Below, one piece after another: positions 1-6,745 of a stretch of DNA of 8,202 bases (positions are counted from its first letter, which is position 1; the number at the start of each line of letters is the position of its first letter). Position numbers and translations under genes: made by a program. The DNA is from Rhodospirillales bacterium. Its GTDB lineage: Bacteria; Pseudomonadota; Alphaproteobacteria; Rhodospirillales; 2-02-FULL-58-16. The stretch is from positions 1 to 8,202 of the forward strand of contig JAJFIG010000006.1 of NCBI GenBank assembly GCA_021775195.1, in the 5' to 3' direction. The notes under the pieces were generated by a model that saw nothing but the letters and a program-made list of their open reading frames with translations, did not search any database and was not told the DNA's origin.

Positions 1-33
1 ATCATCCCCCGGCCACTGGGAGGTGTTCGATCC

Positions 34-1011
34 ATGTCCATTCAAAATTTCATGTCCATCCGTATCCTGGCGCTGTGTGCCGTATTCCTGGTTGCCGGTG
101 TTCTCGCCGCCACCCCGGCAAACGCGGATCAGCGCTATTCCACCTGGGGCGATCCGGCCGCCAAGCCCGCCGCCACTGCCGCCGCCGCACAGGCCGACGA
201 TGTTCAGGAAATGGTCGACAAGCTGAATACCCTGGTCGACGAGGCCGAGAAGGCCCGTGCCGCCGACCCGCGGTTCCTGCGCGATCTCCGCGACCTCGCC
301 CGCGGCTACCATCGGCCCTGGCGCCGGCTCCTGGTCTCCGAGGATTTCCAGGACGGCGACTACACCGCGAATCCGGTATGGACTGTTGCCGGCGGGCGTT
401 TCTGGATCGAGCAGGGATGGGGCATGCGCAGTACCGTTGCCGCGCCCGTTCCGCCGCCCGAGACGGCGAAGCCGCAGCGGAAAATGACCCGCGAGGAAAA
501 GGCGATGGCTGTTTTCGGTGCCATCCTCGGCAAGGCCGCCGGCCAAGGATCCGATACTGGCCCGACCGAGACCCCGGCGGCGGTACAGAAACCCCAATCC
601 GCCGCCGTCCACACGATCGCACCGATCACCAACGCATTTGCCTTGGAGCTTGAGATGAGTTCCTGGCAGGGCCAGGGGCGCCTGGAATTCGGGCCCTACC
701 AGGGCCAGAGCCGGACCAGCGGCTATCGCCTGGCCTACACTCCCGGTGCGGGGCTGGATCTGTTGCGGGTCACGTCCCGCGGCACCTCGATCATCGACAC
801 CGTGCCTGGTCCTCTGACGCTCGAGGACAAGAAACCCCATGCCGTCGAATGGACCCGGCACCCTGACGGCACCATGAAGATCGCCCTCGACGGCAAGCAG
901 GTGATTGAGGTCGCCGACCGCGGCTTCCGCGACTCATTCGACGGATTCGTGATGGTCAACCACGGCGGCGATTTCATCCTCCGCCGCCTCGCCGTCTACG
1001 GTACCCAGTAG
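34..1011 (+). CDS. Exported protein with a concanavalin A/LamG-like domain, function unknown
   Basis: This encodes 325 residues. A Sec-type signal peptide is visible: a hydrophobic core at about residues 10-26, then a likely cleavage after Ala31 in an A-N-A|D context. Next come an Ala/Pro-rich linker (about 40-53) and a charged helical stretch (about 54-90). A beta-rich region starts at about 98 with the 'EDFQDGDY' and 'WTVAGGRFWIEQG' patterns usual for the first strands of LamG/3-keto-disaccharide-hydrolase-like jelly rolls. It resumes at about 200-325 ('FALELEM', 'KPHAVEWTRHPDGTMKIALDGK'). The stretch between, about 135-195, is Pro/Ala/Gln-rich and reads as an insert. The ATG at 34 has GGGAGGTG 8-10 nt upstream; an internal ATG at 52 would still leave the signal peptide intact. 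By family analogy it may bind or process glycans in the periplasm, but no catalytic residue can be assigned. It converges with the small ORF at 1016-1120. Confidence 0.8.
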   Translation: MSIQNFMSIRILALCAVFLVAGVLAATPANADQRYSTWGDPAAKPAATAAAAQADDVQEMVDKLNTLVDEAEKARAADPRFLRDLRDLARGYHRPWRRLLVSEDFQDGDYTANPVWTVAGGRFWIEQGWGMRSTVAAPVPPPETAKPQRKMTREEKAMAVFGAILGKAAGQGSDTGPTETPAAVQKPQSAAVHTIAPITNAFALELEMSSWQGQGRLEFGPYQGQSRTSGYRLAYTPGAGLDLLRVTSRGTSIIDTVPGPLTLEDKKPHAVEWTRHPDGTMKIALDGKQVIEVADRGFRDSFDGFVMVNHGGDFILRRLAVYGTQ

Positions 1012-1015
1012 TGTT

Positions 1016-1120
1016 TTAGTGCCATGCGCGGGGTAGCACGGTGATCACCTCGACCTTGCGGCACCGCCGCACGCCCAGCATCCTGGCGACTCCGAACAGG
1101 AACGATCTGACGGTAAGCAT
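1016..1120 (-). CDS. Small basic 34-residue ORF with a near-perfect ribosome binding site
   Basis: The minus strand reads ATG at 1120 to TAA at 1016, giving a 34-residue peptide that begins MLTVRSFLFG and ends VLPRAWH. It has seven Arg/Lys and one Glu, so the net charge is about +6. The first 17 residues could form an amphipathic helix, followed by an RRCRK cluster. The case for translation is the AAGGAGG sequence seven bases before the ATG, the strongest Shine-Dalgarno in the window, and third codon positions that are about 85% G or C by hand count, as in real genes here. A CRP-like site and a fitting -10 lie upstream on the same strand. Its stop is 4 nt from the stop of the exported-protein gene, and no terminator separates them, so readthrough would be antisense to that gene. 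I do not recognise the family. It could be a small membrane-active or regulatory peptide, or the coding part of a dual-function small RNA. Confidence 0.55.
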   Translation of the reverse strand: MLTVRSFLFGVARMLGVRRCRKVEVITVLPRAWH

Positions 1121-1127
1121 GAGGTTT

Positions 1128-1134
1128 CCTCCTT
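1128..1134 (-). promoter_or_regulatory. Shine-Dalgarno for the small ORF
   Basis: On the minus strand this reads AAGGAGG, the full anti-16S complement, with seven bases to the ATG at 1120. It is preceded by an eight-base A run (T run at 1136-1143 on the plus strand), which should keep the site unstructured. It decides the start of the 34-codon ORF. Confidence 0.65.
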
Positions 1135-1190
1135 CTTTTTTTTAGGGTCGCCCCTAATCCGCATTTGGGTCCGGCGGGCCCGGTCCGCGG

Positions 1191-1196
1191 ACTATG
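1191..1196 (-). promoter_or_regulatory. Candidate -10 element (CATAGT) for the small ORF
   Basis: On the minus strand CATAGT matches TATAAT at four of six positions, including the key A2 and T6. If it occupies -12 to -7, transcription would start near 1184, leaving a leader of about 64 nt before the ATG at 1120. The centre of the CRP-type palindrome then falls at -41.5, the canonical class II activator position. No good -35 is seen, as expected for an activator-dependent promoter. A perfect 10-bp palindrome, GTCCGCGGAC (1183-1192), overlaps the start site. The assignment is inference. Confidence 0.35.
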
Positions 1197-1217
1197 GCCC
1201 ATGGTCGGCGGCTGGCT

Positions 1218-1233
1218 TGTGACGGCCATCACA
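1218..1233. promoter_or_regulatory. CRP-type binding site (TGTGA-N6-TCACA)
   Basis: TGTGACGGCCATCACA carries both half-sites of the cAMP receptor protein consensus, TGTGA-N6-TCACA, with no mismatch. It lies downstream of the methyltransferase stop and upstream of the small ORF, so the small ORF is the natural target. Some CRP/FNR-family regulators of alphaproteobacteria use the same half-sites, so the exact protein is not fixed. The site is not of FNR type (TTGAT-N4-ATCAA). Confidence 0.6.
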
Positions 1234-1275
1234 CCCGGCGAAATAAAGTGAAAGGTCCGGGGAGCGGTTGGGCTG

Positions 1276-2127
1276 CTAATGCGCCCCGGCGACCAGCGGC
1301 ACCCGGTTTTCCATGATCACCCGCCCCTGGGAGTCGGTGAAGGCCCCGGCGGCTTCGGTCACCGCCTGCCAGGCCGCTTCGATGGTTCCGGCCGGATAAT
1401 GTCCCTTCAGCCTGGCATCGGTGGTGCTGGAGTCGCGGCGGAACCGGGTATAGGCGGCGGGTGATTCGAAGATGAAGGTAATCGTCAGGTATTCGCTGAT
1501 GATGCCGGTGAACCCGGCTTCCTCCAGGGCCGATTCCAAAACCCCGGGTTCCGACAGCCGGAAGGGCCCCAGGACCAGGCCCTCGGGCGCCTCCAGCGGA
1601 ACCCGTTCCGCCAGGACTCGCGACGATACGCCGATCATCGGAACCGACTCCGGCAACGACCAGACGGCGGCGGCGAACTTCCCCCCCGGACACAGGGATT
1701 TCCGGACGCCCTTCAGCATCCCCACCACGTCGGGCAGGAACATCAGACCCCACCGACACAACACCGCGTCAAAGGTCGCGTCGGCGAAAACCGGCGCCTC
1801 GGCGTCCCCGCTCTGGAAGGTGACGTTGTCGAGACCCAGGGCCTCGGCCCGCTCCCGCGCCAGGCGAAGCATCGCCGGGGCGTGGTCGATGGCGATGACG
1901 GCGCCGCTGGAACCAACCCTTTGCGCCGCCGTCAACGCCGGCTCGCCGAGCCCGGTGCCGATGTCGAGCACGTGGGAACCGGGCCCGATGCCGGCCAGTT
2001 CCACCATGCGGTCACTGACCGGCTGGGCCGCCTCGGTGAAGGTCGGCCACCACCGGTTCCAGCCCGCGGCCACCGCGTCCCAGGTGATCCGTTCTTGGTC
2101 CTTGAGGCGTTCGTGATCGCTGGACAT
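1276..2127 (-). CDS. Class I SAM-dependent methyltransferase (UbiE/Methyltransf_11-like)
   Basis: This encodes 283 residues from the ATG at 2127. The frame stays open upstream to 2388, but that extension is Pro/Arg-rich and non-protein-like and would overlap the divergent gene. GAAGGA lies just upstream of 2127. The Rossmann core is clear: motif I VLDIGTGLG (residues 53-61) binds SAM, Asp81 ends strand beta2 in AIDHAPAMLRLARERA, GDAEAPVF (107-114) matches the adenine-contacting motif, and FDAVLCRWGLMFLPD (119-133) and LCPGGKFAAAVW (145-156) are motifs II and III. The N-terminal DAVAAGWNRWWP and the long C-terminal part, with an SEYLTITFIFESPAAYTRF stretch, are typical of UbiE/small-molecule methyltransferases. 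It would transfer a methyl group from SAM to an unidentified small substrate in the cytoplasm. It is not ubiE itself on present evidence, and no neighbour identifies the pathway. Confidence 0.85.
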   Translation of the reverse strand: MSSDHERLKDQERITWDAVAAGWNRWWPTFTEAAQPVSDRMVELAGIGPGSHVLDIGTGLGEPALTAAQRVGSSGAVIAIDHAPAMLRLARERAEALGLDNVTFQSGDAEAPVFADATFDAVLCRWGLMFLPDVVGMLKGVRKSLCPGGKFAAAVWSLPESVPMIGVSSRVLAERVPLEAPEGLVLGPFRLSEPGVLESALEEAGFTGIISEYLTITFIFESPAAYTRFRRDSSTTDARLKGHYPAGTIEAAWQAVTEAAGAFTDSQGRVIMENRVPLVAGAH

Positions 2128-2354
2128 CGGATCCAGTCCTTCCGGCACGGTTAAGCGCGTTTCAAGGGCGCCGTCATCTCCGGGTATTGGACTGGACGGC
2201 GGCGCCCCGGTCAATGCCCGGTCCCAATTCCGGCTCCGGCTCCGGCGCCGGCACGGCCAAGGTGGCGTCCGGCGGACGGGCGTTGTAGGACTATCCGGGT
2301 AGCGGACGGCGCGGGAACATGCCCCGCGGCCGGAATGATGAAGGGGAGGGAGCC

Positions 2355-3185
2355 ATGACCACATCGCAGACCGACAAGGGACGGGCATTCGTGGCGCTGC
2401 ACCAGCGACCAGGAGGTTTCGTCATTCCCAACCCGTGGGATGCCGGAACCGCTCGCCTGCTTGCCGCTCTCGGCTTCGAGGCCCTGGCGACGACCAGCGC
2501 CGGTCTCGCCTTCTCCCTTGGGCGGCAGGACGGCGGCGGCGCCGTCGGCCGCGACGAGATTCTCGCCAACGCCCGCGACATTGCCGATGCCACCGACCTT
2601 CCCGTCAACGGCGACCTCGAAGGGGGATACGGCGATGCCCCGAACACCGTCGCCGAAACCATCCGCCTTGCCGCCAAGGCGGGGCTCGTCGGCGGTTCCA
2701 TCGAGGACGCCACTGGCCGGCCCGGCGATCCCATCTACGACTTCGGCTTCGCCGTCGAACGTATCGCGGCGGCGGTCGAGGCCGCCCGCGGCCTGCCGTT
2801 TCCCTTCGTCCTGACGGCGCGGGCCGAGAACTACCTCCACGGCCGCCCCGACCTCGACGACACCATCCGCCGCCTGCAGGCATTCCAGGACGCCGGGGCC
2901 GACGTGCTCTATGCCCCCGGCCTCAAGTCCGGCGCCGACATCGAGACCGTCGTCAGGTCCGTCGACCGGCCGCTCAACGTCGTCATGGGCCTTCAGGGCG
3001 TCGCCCTGACGGTGGCGGAACTGGCCGAAATCGGGGTCAAACGGGTCAGCGTCGGCTCGGCCTTCAGCCGTGCCGCCCTCGGCGAATTCCTGCGCGCCGC
3101 CCGCGAGGTCAGGGACACCGGGACCTTCACCTTCGCCGACACCGCCGTCCCCTTCGCCGAGATCGCCGGCCTGCTCCGGGAGTGA
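2355..3185 (+). CDS. Isocitrate lyase/PEP mutase superfamily enzyme (PEP_mutase, PF13714-like)
   Basis: This encodes 276 residues from the ATG at 2355, which is preceded by a strong AAGGGGAGGG sequence; an ATG at 2319 in frame lacks a comparable site. It shows the alpha/beta-barrel pattern of the family: NPWDAGTARLLAALGFEALATTSAG (26-50); the metal-site region NGDLEGGYG (86-93), in which Asp87 and Glu89 align with the two Asp residues of the usual DxDxGxG; GSIEDATG (114-121); LTARAENY (153-160); and the C-terminal VKRVSVGSAF (228-237). The KRCGH catalytic loop of true isocitrate and methylisocitrate lyases is replaced by GRPGD, with no Cys, so a classical lyase role is unlikely. Members of this subgroup are usually annotated only as family proteins. 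C-C or P-C bond chemistry on a small 2-oxo acid is the family expectation. The gene is divergent from the methyltransferase and converges on radC. Confidence 0.85.
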   Translation: MTTSQTDKGRAFVALHQRPGGFVIPNPWDAGTARLLAALGFEALATTSAGLAFSLGRQDGGGAVGRDEILANARDIADATDLPVNGDLEGGYGDAPNTVAETIRLAAKAGLVGGSIEDATGRPGDPIYDFGFAVERIAAAVEAARGLPFPFVLTARAENYLHGRPDLDDTIRRLQAFQDAGADVLYAPGLKSGADIETVVRSVDRPLNVVMGLQGVALTVAELAEIGVKRVSVGSAFSRAALGEFLRAAREVRDTGTFTFADTAVPFAEIAGLLRE

Positions 3186-3204
3186 ATGCCTGGTAGGTCG
3201 GGCG

Positions 3205-3885
3205 CTAAATCAGCCCCATGCTCTTGAACGAATTGTGACCGCCCTTGCTGACGATGACGTGGTCGTGGAGCACGATCCCCAGTTTTTCGCCCGCCGCCAT
3301 CACCTCGCGGGTCATCTCGATGTCGGCCTGCGACGGGGTCGGATCACCCGAGGGGTGGTTGTGGACCATGATCAGCGCCGTCGCCCCCAGTTCCAGCGCC
3401 CGCTTCACCACCTCGCGGGGATAGACCGGCGTGTGATCCACGGTGCCCTTCTGCTGCACCTCATCGGCGATGAGCACGTTCTTGCGGTTGAGGTAGAGCA
3501 CCCGGAAGCGTTCGGTCTTCTCGTAGGCCATGGCGGCGCGGCAGTAATCCATCAGCTTCTGCCAGTTGCTCAGCACCGGGCGCTCGATGATCTCGTCCCG
3601 GGCCAGCCTCAGCGCCGCCGCCTGCACCGCCTTCAGGGTCGCGATGGCGCCCTCGCCCATGCCTTCGATCCCGGCCAGATCGGAGGTCTCGGCGCTGATC
3701 ACCTCGGCAAAAGAGCCGAAGCGCTTGAGCAGCGTCTTGGCCAGGGTTTTCATGTCGCGCCTTGGCTGGGCCCCGAACAGCACCAGTTCCAGCAGCTCGT
3801 AGTCGGGGAGGGCGTCGGGACCGCCCTTGAGGAACCGCTGGCGCAACCGTTGACGATGACCGGTGTGGTGGGGCTTGTCGCTCAT
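3205..3885 (-). CDS. radC: RadC family JAB1/MPN (JAMM) domain protein
   Basis: This encodes 226 residues, close to the roughly 220-residue norm. The N-terminal part contains LPDYELLELVLFGAQPRRDMKTLAKTLL (26-53), as in alphaproteobacterial RadC, and a helix-hairpin-helix-like IEGMGEGAIATLKAV (73-87). The C-terminal MPN domain carries the metal-binding JAMM signature HNHPSGDPTPSQAD, with His175, His177, Ser185 and Asp188 in H-x-H-x7-S-x2-D spacing, preceded by the family's VYPREVVKRALELGATALIMV stretch. It ends with the typical HNSFKSMGLI. The start ATG (3885) overlaps the map stop codon as ATGA, which implies translational coupling. The frame remains open upstream, but that part is map read out of frame. 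The biological role of RadC is unsettled; the old DNA-repair assignment from E. coli was withdrawn. No terminator is visible in the 19 nt before the converging gene. Confidence 0.93.
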   Translation of the reverse strand: MSDKPHHTGHRQRLRQRFLKGGPDALPDYELLELVLFGAQPRRDMKTLAKTLLKRFGSFAEVISAETSDLAGIEGMGEGAIATLKAVQAAALRLARDEIIERPVLSNWQKLMDYCRAAMAYEKTERFRVLYLNRKNVLIADEVQQKGTVDHTPVYPREVVKRALELGATALIMVHNHPSGDPTPSQADIEMTREVMAAGEKLGIVLHDHVIVSKGGHNSFKSMGLI

Positions 3886-4706
3886 CCCAGGTCGTAGGGC
3901 GGTTGGTCCAGCCCCGCCGGCGACAGGGTAAACACCTCGTAGCCGTCCGCCGTCACCCCGATGGAGTGCTCGAACTGGGCCGACAACGACCGGTCCTTGG
4001 TTACCGCCGTCCATCCGTCGGCGAGGATTTTGACGTCGAAGCGCCCGGCGTTGATCATCGGCTCGATGGTGAAGAACATGCCTTCGCGCAGTTCGGGCCC
4101 CTCGCCGGGACGGCCGAAATGCATGACGTTGGGGGCGTCGTGGAAGACCCGTCCCAGGCCATGGCCGCAGAAATCCCGCACAACCGAACAGCGTTTGGAC
4201 TCGGCGTATTCCTGGATGGCGTGGCCGATGTCGCCGACCGTCCCCCCGGGGCGGACCGCCCGGATGCCCCTCCACATGGCTTCGAAGGTGATGTCGACCA
4301 GGCGCTTCGCCTTGACCCCGACGTCGCCAACGAAAAACATGCGGCTGGTGTCGCCGTGCCAGCCCTGTCGGATCACAGTAATGTCGATGTTGACGACGTC
4401 CCCGTTGCCCAGCTTCTTGTCGCCGGGGATGCCGTGGCAGACGACGTGGTTCACCGAGGTGCAGATGGACTTTGGAAAACCCCGGTAGTTCAAAGGCGCC
4501 GCGATGGCATGGTTGTTGATGATGAAGCCGTGGCACAGGCGGTCCAGCTCGCCGGTGGTCACTCCCGGCTTCACGTACGTGGTGATGAAGTCGAGGGTCT
4601 CAGCAGCCAGGCGGCCGGCCTTGCGCATGGCCTCGAAATCATTAGGGCCGTGGATCTTGATTCGCCGCGCCTCGGCATCGGCGTAATCGCGGGAGATATC
4701 GTTCAT
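3882..4706 (-). CDS. map: Type I methionine aminopeptidase
   Basis: This encodes 274 residues, slightly longer than the E. coli enzyme (264). It removes the initiator methionine from nascent cytosolic proteins. All five metal ligands of the pita-bread fold are present: Asp108 and Asp119 (NIDITVIRQGWHGDTSRMF), His182 (CGHGLGRVFHDAPNV), Glu215 (FFTIEPM) and Glu246 (AQFEHSIGV). The substrate-side histidines are also kept, His91 (VCHGIPG) and His189 (FHD). The N-terminal extension before IKIHG is about 16 residues, and the C-terminus runs past the usual end by a Pro-rich tail. The ATG at 4706 has only a weak CAGGCG upstream. It is the middle gene of sfsA-map-radC, with 45 nt from the sfsA stop and a 3-bp overlap with radC. 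A 14-bp partial palindrome, ATTTG-N4-CAAAT, lies in the gap upstream. Confidence 0.96.
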   Translation of the reverse strand: MNDISRDYADAEARRIKIHGPNDFEAMRKAGRLAAETLDFITTYVKPGVTTGELDRLCHGFIINNHAIAAPLNYRGFPKSICTSVNHVVCHGIPGDKKLGNGDVVNIDITVIRQGWHGDTSRMFFVGDVGVKAKRLVDITFEAMWRGIRAVRPGGTVGDIGHAIQEYAESKRCSVVRDFCGHGLGRVFHDAPNVMHFGRPGEGPELREGMFFTIEPMINAGRFDVKILADGWTAVTKDRSLSAQFEHSIGVTADGYEVFTLSPAGLDQPPYDLG

Positions 4707-4751
4707 CGCCTGATTATGCCATTTGTTCGCAAATATTCCACCAGTCCCGAG

Positions 4752-5462
4752 TCACAGGGCCACCGGTACCGGCGCCGTCACCCGGATTTCATCCACCGAC
4801 AGCCGGCATCCGTAGCACAGGACCTCGACCCCGGCGGCCGTGGCGTCCCTGAGCGCGTCGGCGTAGACCGGGTCGATGTCGCCGGCGATGCGGAACCCGT
4901 TGCCGTCCTCGCGTTGCACCAGGTAGACCATGACCGCCCGCCCGCCGTCCTCGACCACCTTTGAGAGCTCCCGCAGGTGCTTGGTCCCCCGGGCCGTGAC
5001 CGCGTCGGGGAACTCGACGGCACCGTCGGCGGCACCGTTGCGTTTCATAGTCACGTTCTTGACCTCGACGTAGCAGGGGGGGCGCCCGTCCTCTTCCAGC
5101 AACAGGTCAATGCGCGAATTGGTTCCGTATTTGACCTCGCGCCGAATGCCGCTGTAGCCCGCCAGTTCGCCAATCGTCCCGTCGGCCACCGCTTCCGCGA
5201 CCAGGGCGTTCGGATGGGCGGTGTTGATGCCCACCAGGCCATCGCCGACGCGGATCAGCTCCCAGGTATAGCGTAGCTTTCGGTCCGGGTTGCGGGCTGG
5301 CGACAACCACACCTCGGACCCCGGCTCTTTGACGCTCAGCATGGTGCCCGAATTGGCGCAATGGGCGGTCACGGTCTCGCCGCCGTCAAGCTCCACGTCG
5401 GCCAGGAATCGCTTGTAGCGCTTGACCAGGGAACCGCGCAGCAGGGGGTCGGGAAATTTCAT
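4752..5462 (-). CDS. sfsA: SfsA family protein (sugar fermentation stimulation protein homologue)
   Basis: This encodes 236 residues, matching the roughly 234 of E. coli SfsA end to end. The ATG at 5462 is chosen because MKFPDPLLRGSLVKRYKRFLADV aligns with the E. coli N-terminus MEFSPPL...RYKRFLADV; a GTG at 5471 would add three residues. The N-terminal OB-like part includes HCANSGTM (34-41). The C-terminal part carries the nuclease-like core SRIDLLL (116-122, Asp119) and CYVEVKNVT (130-138, Glu133 and Lys135), a PD-(D/E)XK-type arrangement, followed by FPDAVTARGTKHLREL (151-166). The E. coli gene was named for stimulating maltose metabolism, and DNA binding has been reported, but the molecular function is not settled. 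It is the first gene of the sfsA-map-radC cluster. The Shine-Dalgarno is weak, and no convincing promoter is seen in the 124 nt upstream. Confidence 0.94.
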   Translation of the reverse strand: MKFPDPLLRGSLVKRYKRFLADVELDGGETVTAHCANSGTMLSVKEPGSEVWLSPARNPDRKLRYTWELIRVGDGLVGINTAHPNALVAEAVADGTIGELAGYSGIRREVKYGTNSRIDLLLEEDGRPPCYVEVKNVTMKRNGAADGAVEFPDAVTARGTKHLRELSKVVEDGGRAVMVYLVQREDGNGFRIAGDIDPVYADALRDATAAGVEVLCYGCRLSVDEIRVTAPVPVAL

Positions 5463-5566
5463 GGCTGGCACTTAAACAGTTTGCGGCCCGATGGCAACCT
5501 CCGCACCACAGAAAATGGGAACGCCGGGCACTGAAAACAAGGCGGCTAACGGAGCGTGACCAAGCT

Positions 5567-5584
5567 GGCCGGAAAGGTCCGGCC
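5567..5584 (-). terminator. Perfect 7-bp hairpin just after the propeller gene
   Basis: GGCCGGA and TCCGGCC pair perfectly around a four-base loop, starting two bases beyond the stop of the 5587-6705 gene. It is terminator-like in position and strength, but no T run follows, so it may instead be a 3'-end-stabilising or Rho-assisted structure. Confidence 0.4.
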
Positions 5585-5586
5585 CG

Positions 5587-6705
5587 CTACCCGTGTTCAC
5601 GCCTGTGAAGGGCGTAGAGTCTGAACCTGCCGTCTGGGCCGTTTTTCTTGTGATAGTAGATCAACCGACCATCACCGCTCAGGGCTGGCGCTTCCGAGAA
5701 ACCCGTGATGTTTCTTATCACCGTGGGGGGGCCAAACGGGCTTATCTTGTCCGGCCTTGTGGCGCGCAGGCTTTCCAACTTTATGGCACCGCCTTTCTTG
5801 ACCATGCGAGTATAGAGAATCTCCAACTCGTCGTTGGAAATCGTGGCGCCATAGACAACCTCATCCTTGTTTATGTATTTGAAGATCCTGGACGAGTCAT
5901 CCTGCGGGATAAATTTTCTGCCGGCTTTCTTGGCGTAAAAGAGGTATGACTTCGTGGGCGGGCTGCCGTCACCAAACCATGTCTGTGTCGAATACAGTGT
6001 CTGGCCATCGGCGCTGATCTCGATATCCATGTTCAACCAACCCGGTTTACCGAGGGACAGGCCTGGAACGGGCCTGATGTCCTTGACCGCCCCGTTCTCA
6101 AAATTTCCGCAATAGACCGACACCAGGTTGTTGCGTTTATAGGCGTGTGTCGAGACGTAACAAAAATTGTTGTCATCATCCATGGTCGGCACGCCATCCA
6201 CGGAACTTGTGTTTATGTTTCCCACTTCGCCTTTGAACTGGAATGTATAGGCGTCAACCCTTTTCGCGTAATAAATGTCCTTGTTGCGGACAGGATCATG
6301 TTCGCTGTTGAAAAACATGTACATGCCGTCACGGGAAATAAACGCCTCCATGGCATCACCGTCATAGCCACGAATCAGGACCTCGGTATTATTTACGAAG
6401 ACCGTATTCTCCAGGTTTTTGGACGACGTGTTTTTTTTGGCTTCAAGATAGGCCAGGATTTCATCCAGCAGCGCGTCAGCTTCTGCGAATCTCCCTGAAT
6501 CACCCAGCGCTTTGACCTGTTTCATTTTGGGTAGAATTTTGGACACGTCACGACCTTCTGCCACCCAATTTCTGAAAACGGCAACAGTCCTGTCCGCCTT
6601 CGCCTTCAAATCACGCGGATTGATATCTTTTGCCCCCGCATCGAGTGGGAACAAAACACACAAGGCCAGAACAATGCAGCTGAGGTGTGAACGCAGATTC
6701 ATCAT
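5587..6705 (-). CDS. Secreted beta-propeller protein with WD40/TolB-like (PD40) repeats
   Basis: This encodes 372 residues. The signal peptide is clear: MMNLRSH, a hydrophobic core at about 8-21, and likely cleavage after Ala25 (A-G-A|K). Residues about 28-90 are helical and charged (FRNWVAEGRD...GRFAEADALLDEILAYLE), resembling a TPR-like or coiled segment. The rest shows about five beta-propeller blade signatures of the S.DG..LYF type: EAFISRDGMYMFFNS (120-134), DGVPTMDDDNNFCYVST (170-186), NMDIEISADGQTLYST (225-240), YGATISNDELEILYT (285-299) and EAPALSGDGRLIYYHKK (338-354). Two Cys (182, 199) could form a periplasmic disulfide. The gene has about 45% GC in hand-counted lines, against 65-78% nearby, so recent acquisition is plausible. 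Start codons at 6705 and 6702 are both possible, with GAAGAA upstream. The role is unknown; periplasmic binding or scaffolding is the family expectation. It ends at a 7-bp hairpin. Confidence 0.85.
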   Translation of the reverse strand: MMNLRSHLSCIVLALCVLFPLDAGAKDINPRDLKAKADRTVAVFRNWVAEGRDVSKILPKMKQVKALGDSGRFAEADALLDEILAYLEAKKNTSSKNLENTVFVNNTEVLIRGYDGDAMEAFISRDGMYMFFNSEHDPVRNKDIYYAKRVDAYTFQFKGEVGNINTSSVDGVPTMDDDNNFCYVSTHAYKRNNLVSVYCGNFENGAVKDIRPVPGLSLGKPGWLNMDIEISADGQTLYSTQTWFGDGSPPTKSYLFYAKKAGRKFIPQDDSSRIFKYINKDEVVYGATISNDELEILYTRMVKKGGAIKLESLRATRPDKISPFGPPTVIRNITGFSEAPALSGDGRLIYYHKKNGPDGRFRLYALHRREHG

Positions 6706-6745
6706 GATTATTCTTCAGTGTCTGATTGGAAAAAGTTGAGCGAAG

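Noticed and set aside
1..33. End of an upstream coding region
   Set aside because: Two frames have no stop codon here, but 33 bases are too few to show coding, and no stop occurs before the gene at 34.
996..1232. 78-residue minus-strand frame overlapping the small ORF
   Set aside because: Its start lacks a ribosome site and it runs through the CRP site and promoter. The AAGGAGG points to the other frame.
2128..2388. 87-residue N-terminal extension of the methyltransferase
   Set aside because: The extension is Pro/Arg-rich, has no homology feel, overlaps the divergent gene's start, and a ribosome site sits before the ATG at 2127.
3886..4536. N-terminal extension giving a 443-residue RadC
   Set aside because: The extra residues are map read in another frame, and the ATGA overlap gives a natural RadC start.
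4719..4741. LexA-like box between sfsA and map (GTTC...ATTCC)
   Set aside because: The alphaproteobacterial SOS box needs GTTC-N7-GTTC. Here the second half is not GTTC at that spacing, so only the ATTTG-N4-CAAAT partial palindrome remains.
3903..4964. 353-residue plus-strand frame across map and sfsA
   Set aside because: It is antisense to genes with intact catalytic motifs and has no recognisable domain.
5463..5586. Promoter for sfsA
   Set aside because: TTGCCA and TTGTTT are possible -35 boxes, but each is paired only with three-of-six or worse -10 matches, or would place the start at the initiation codon.
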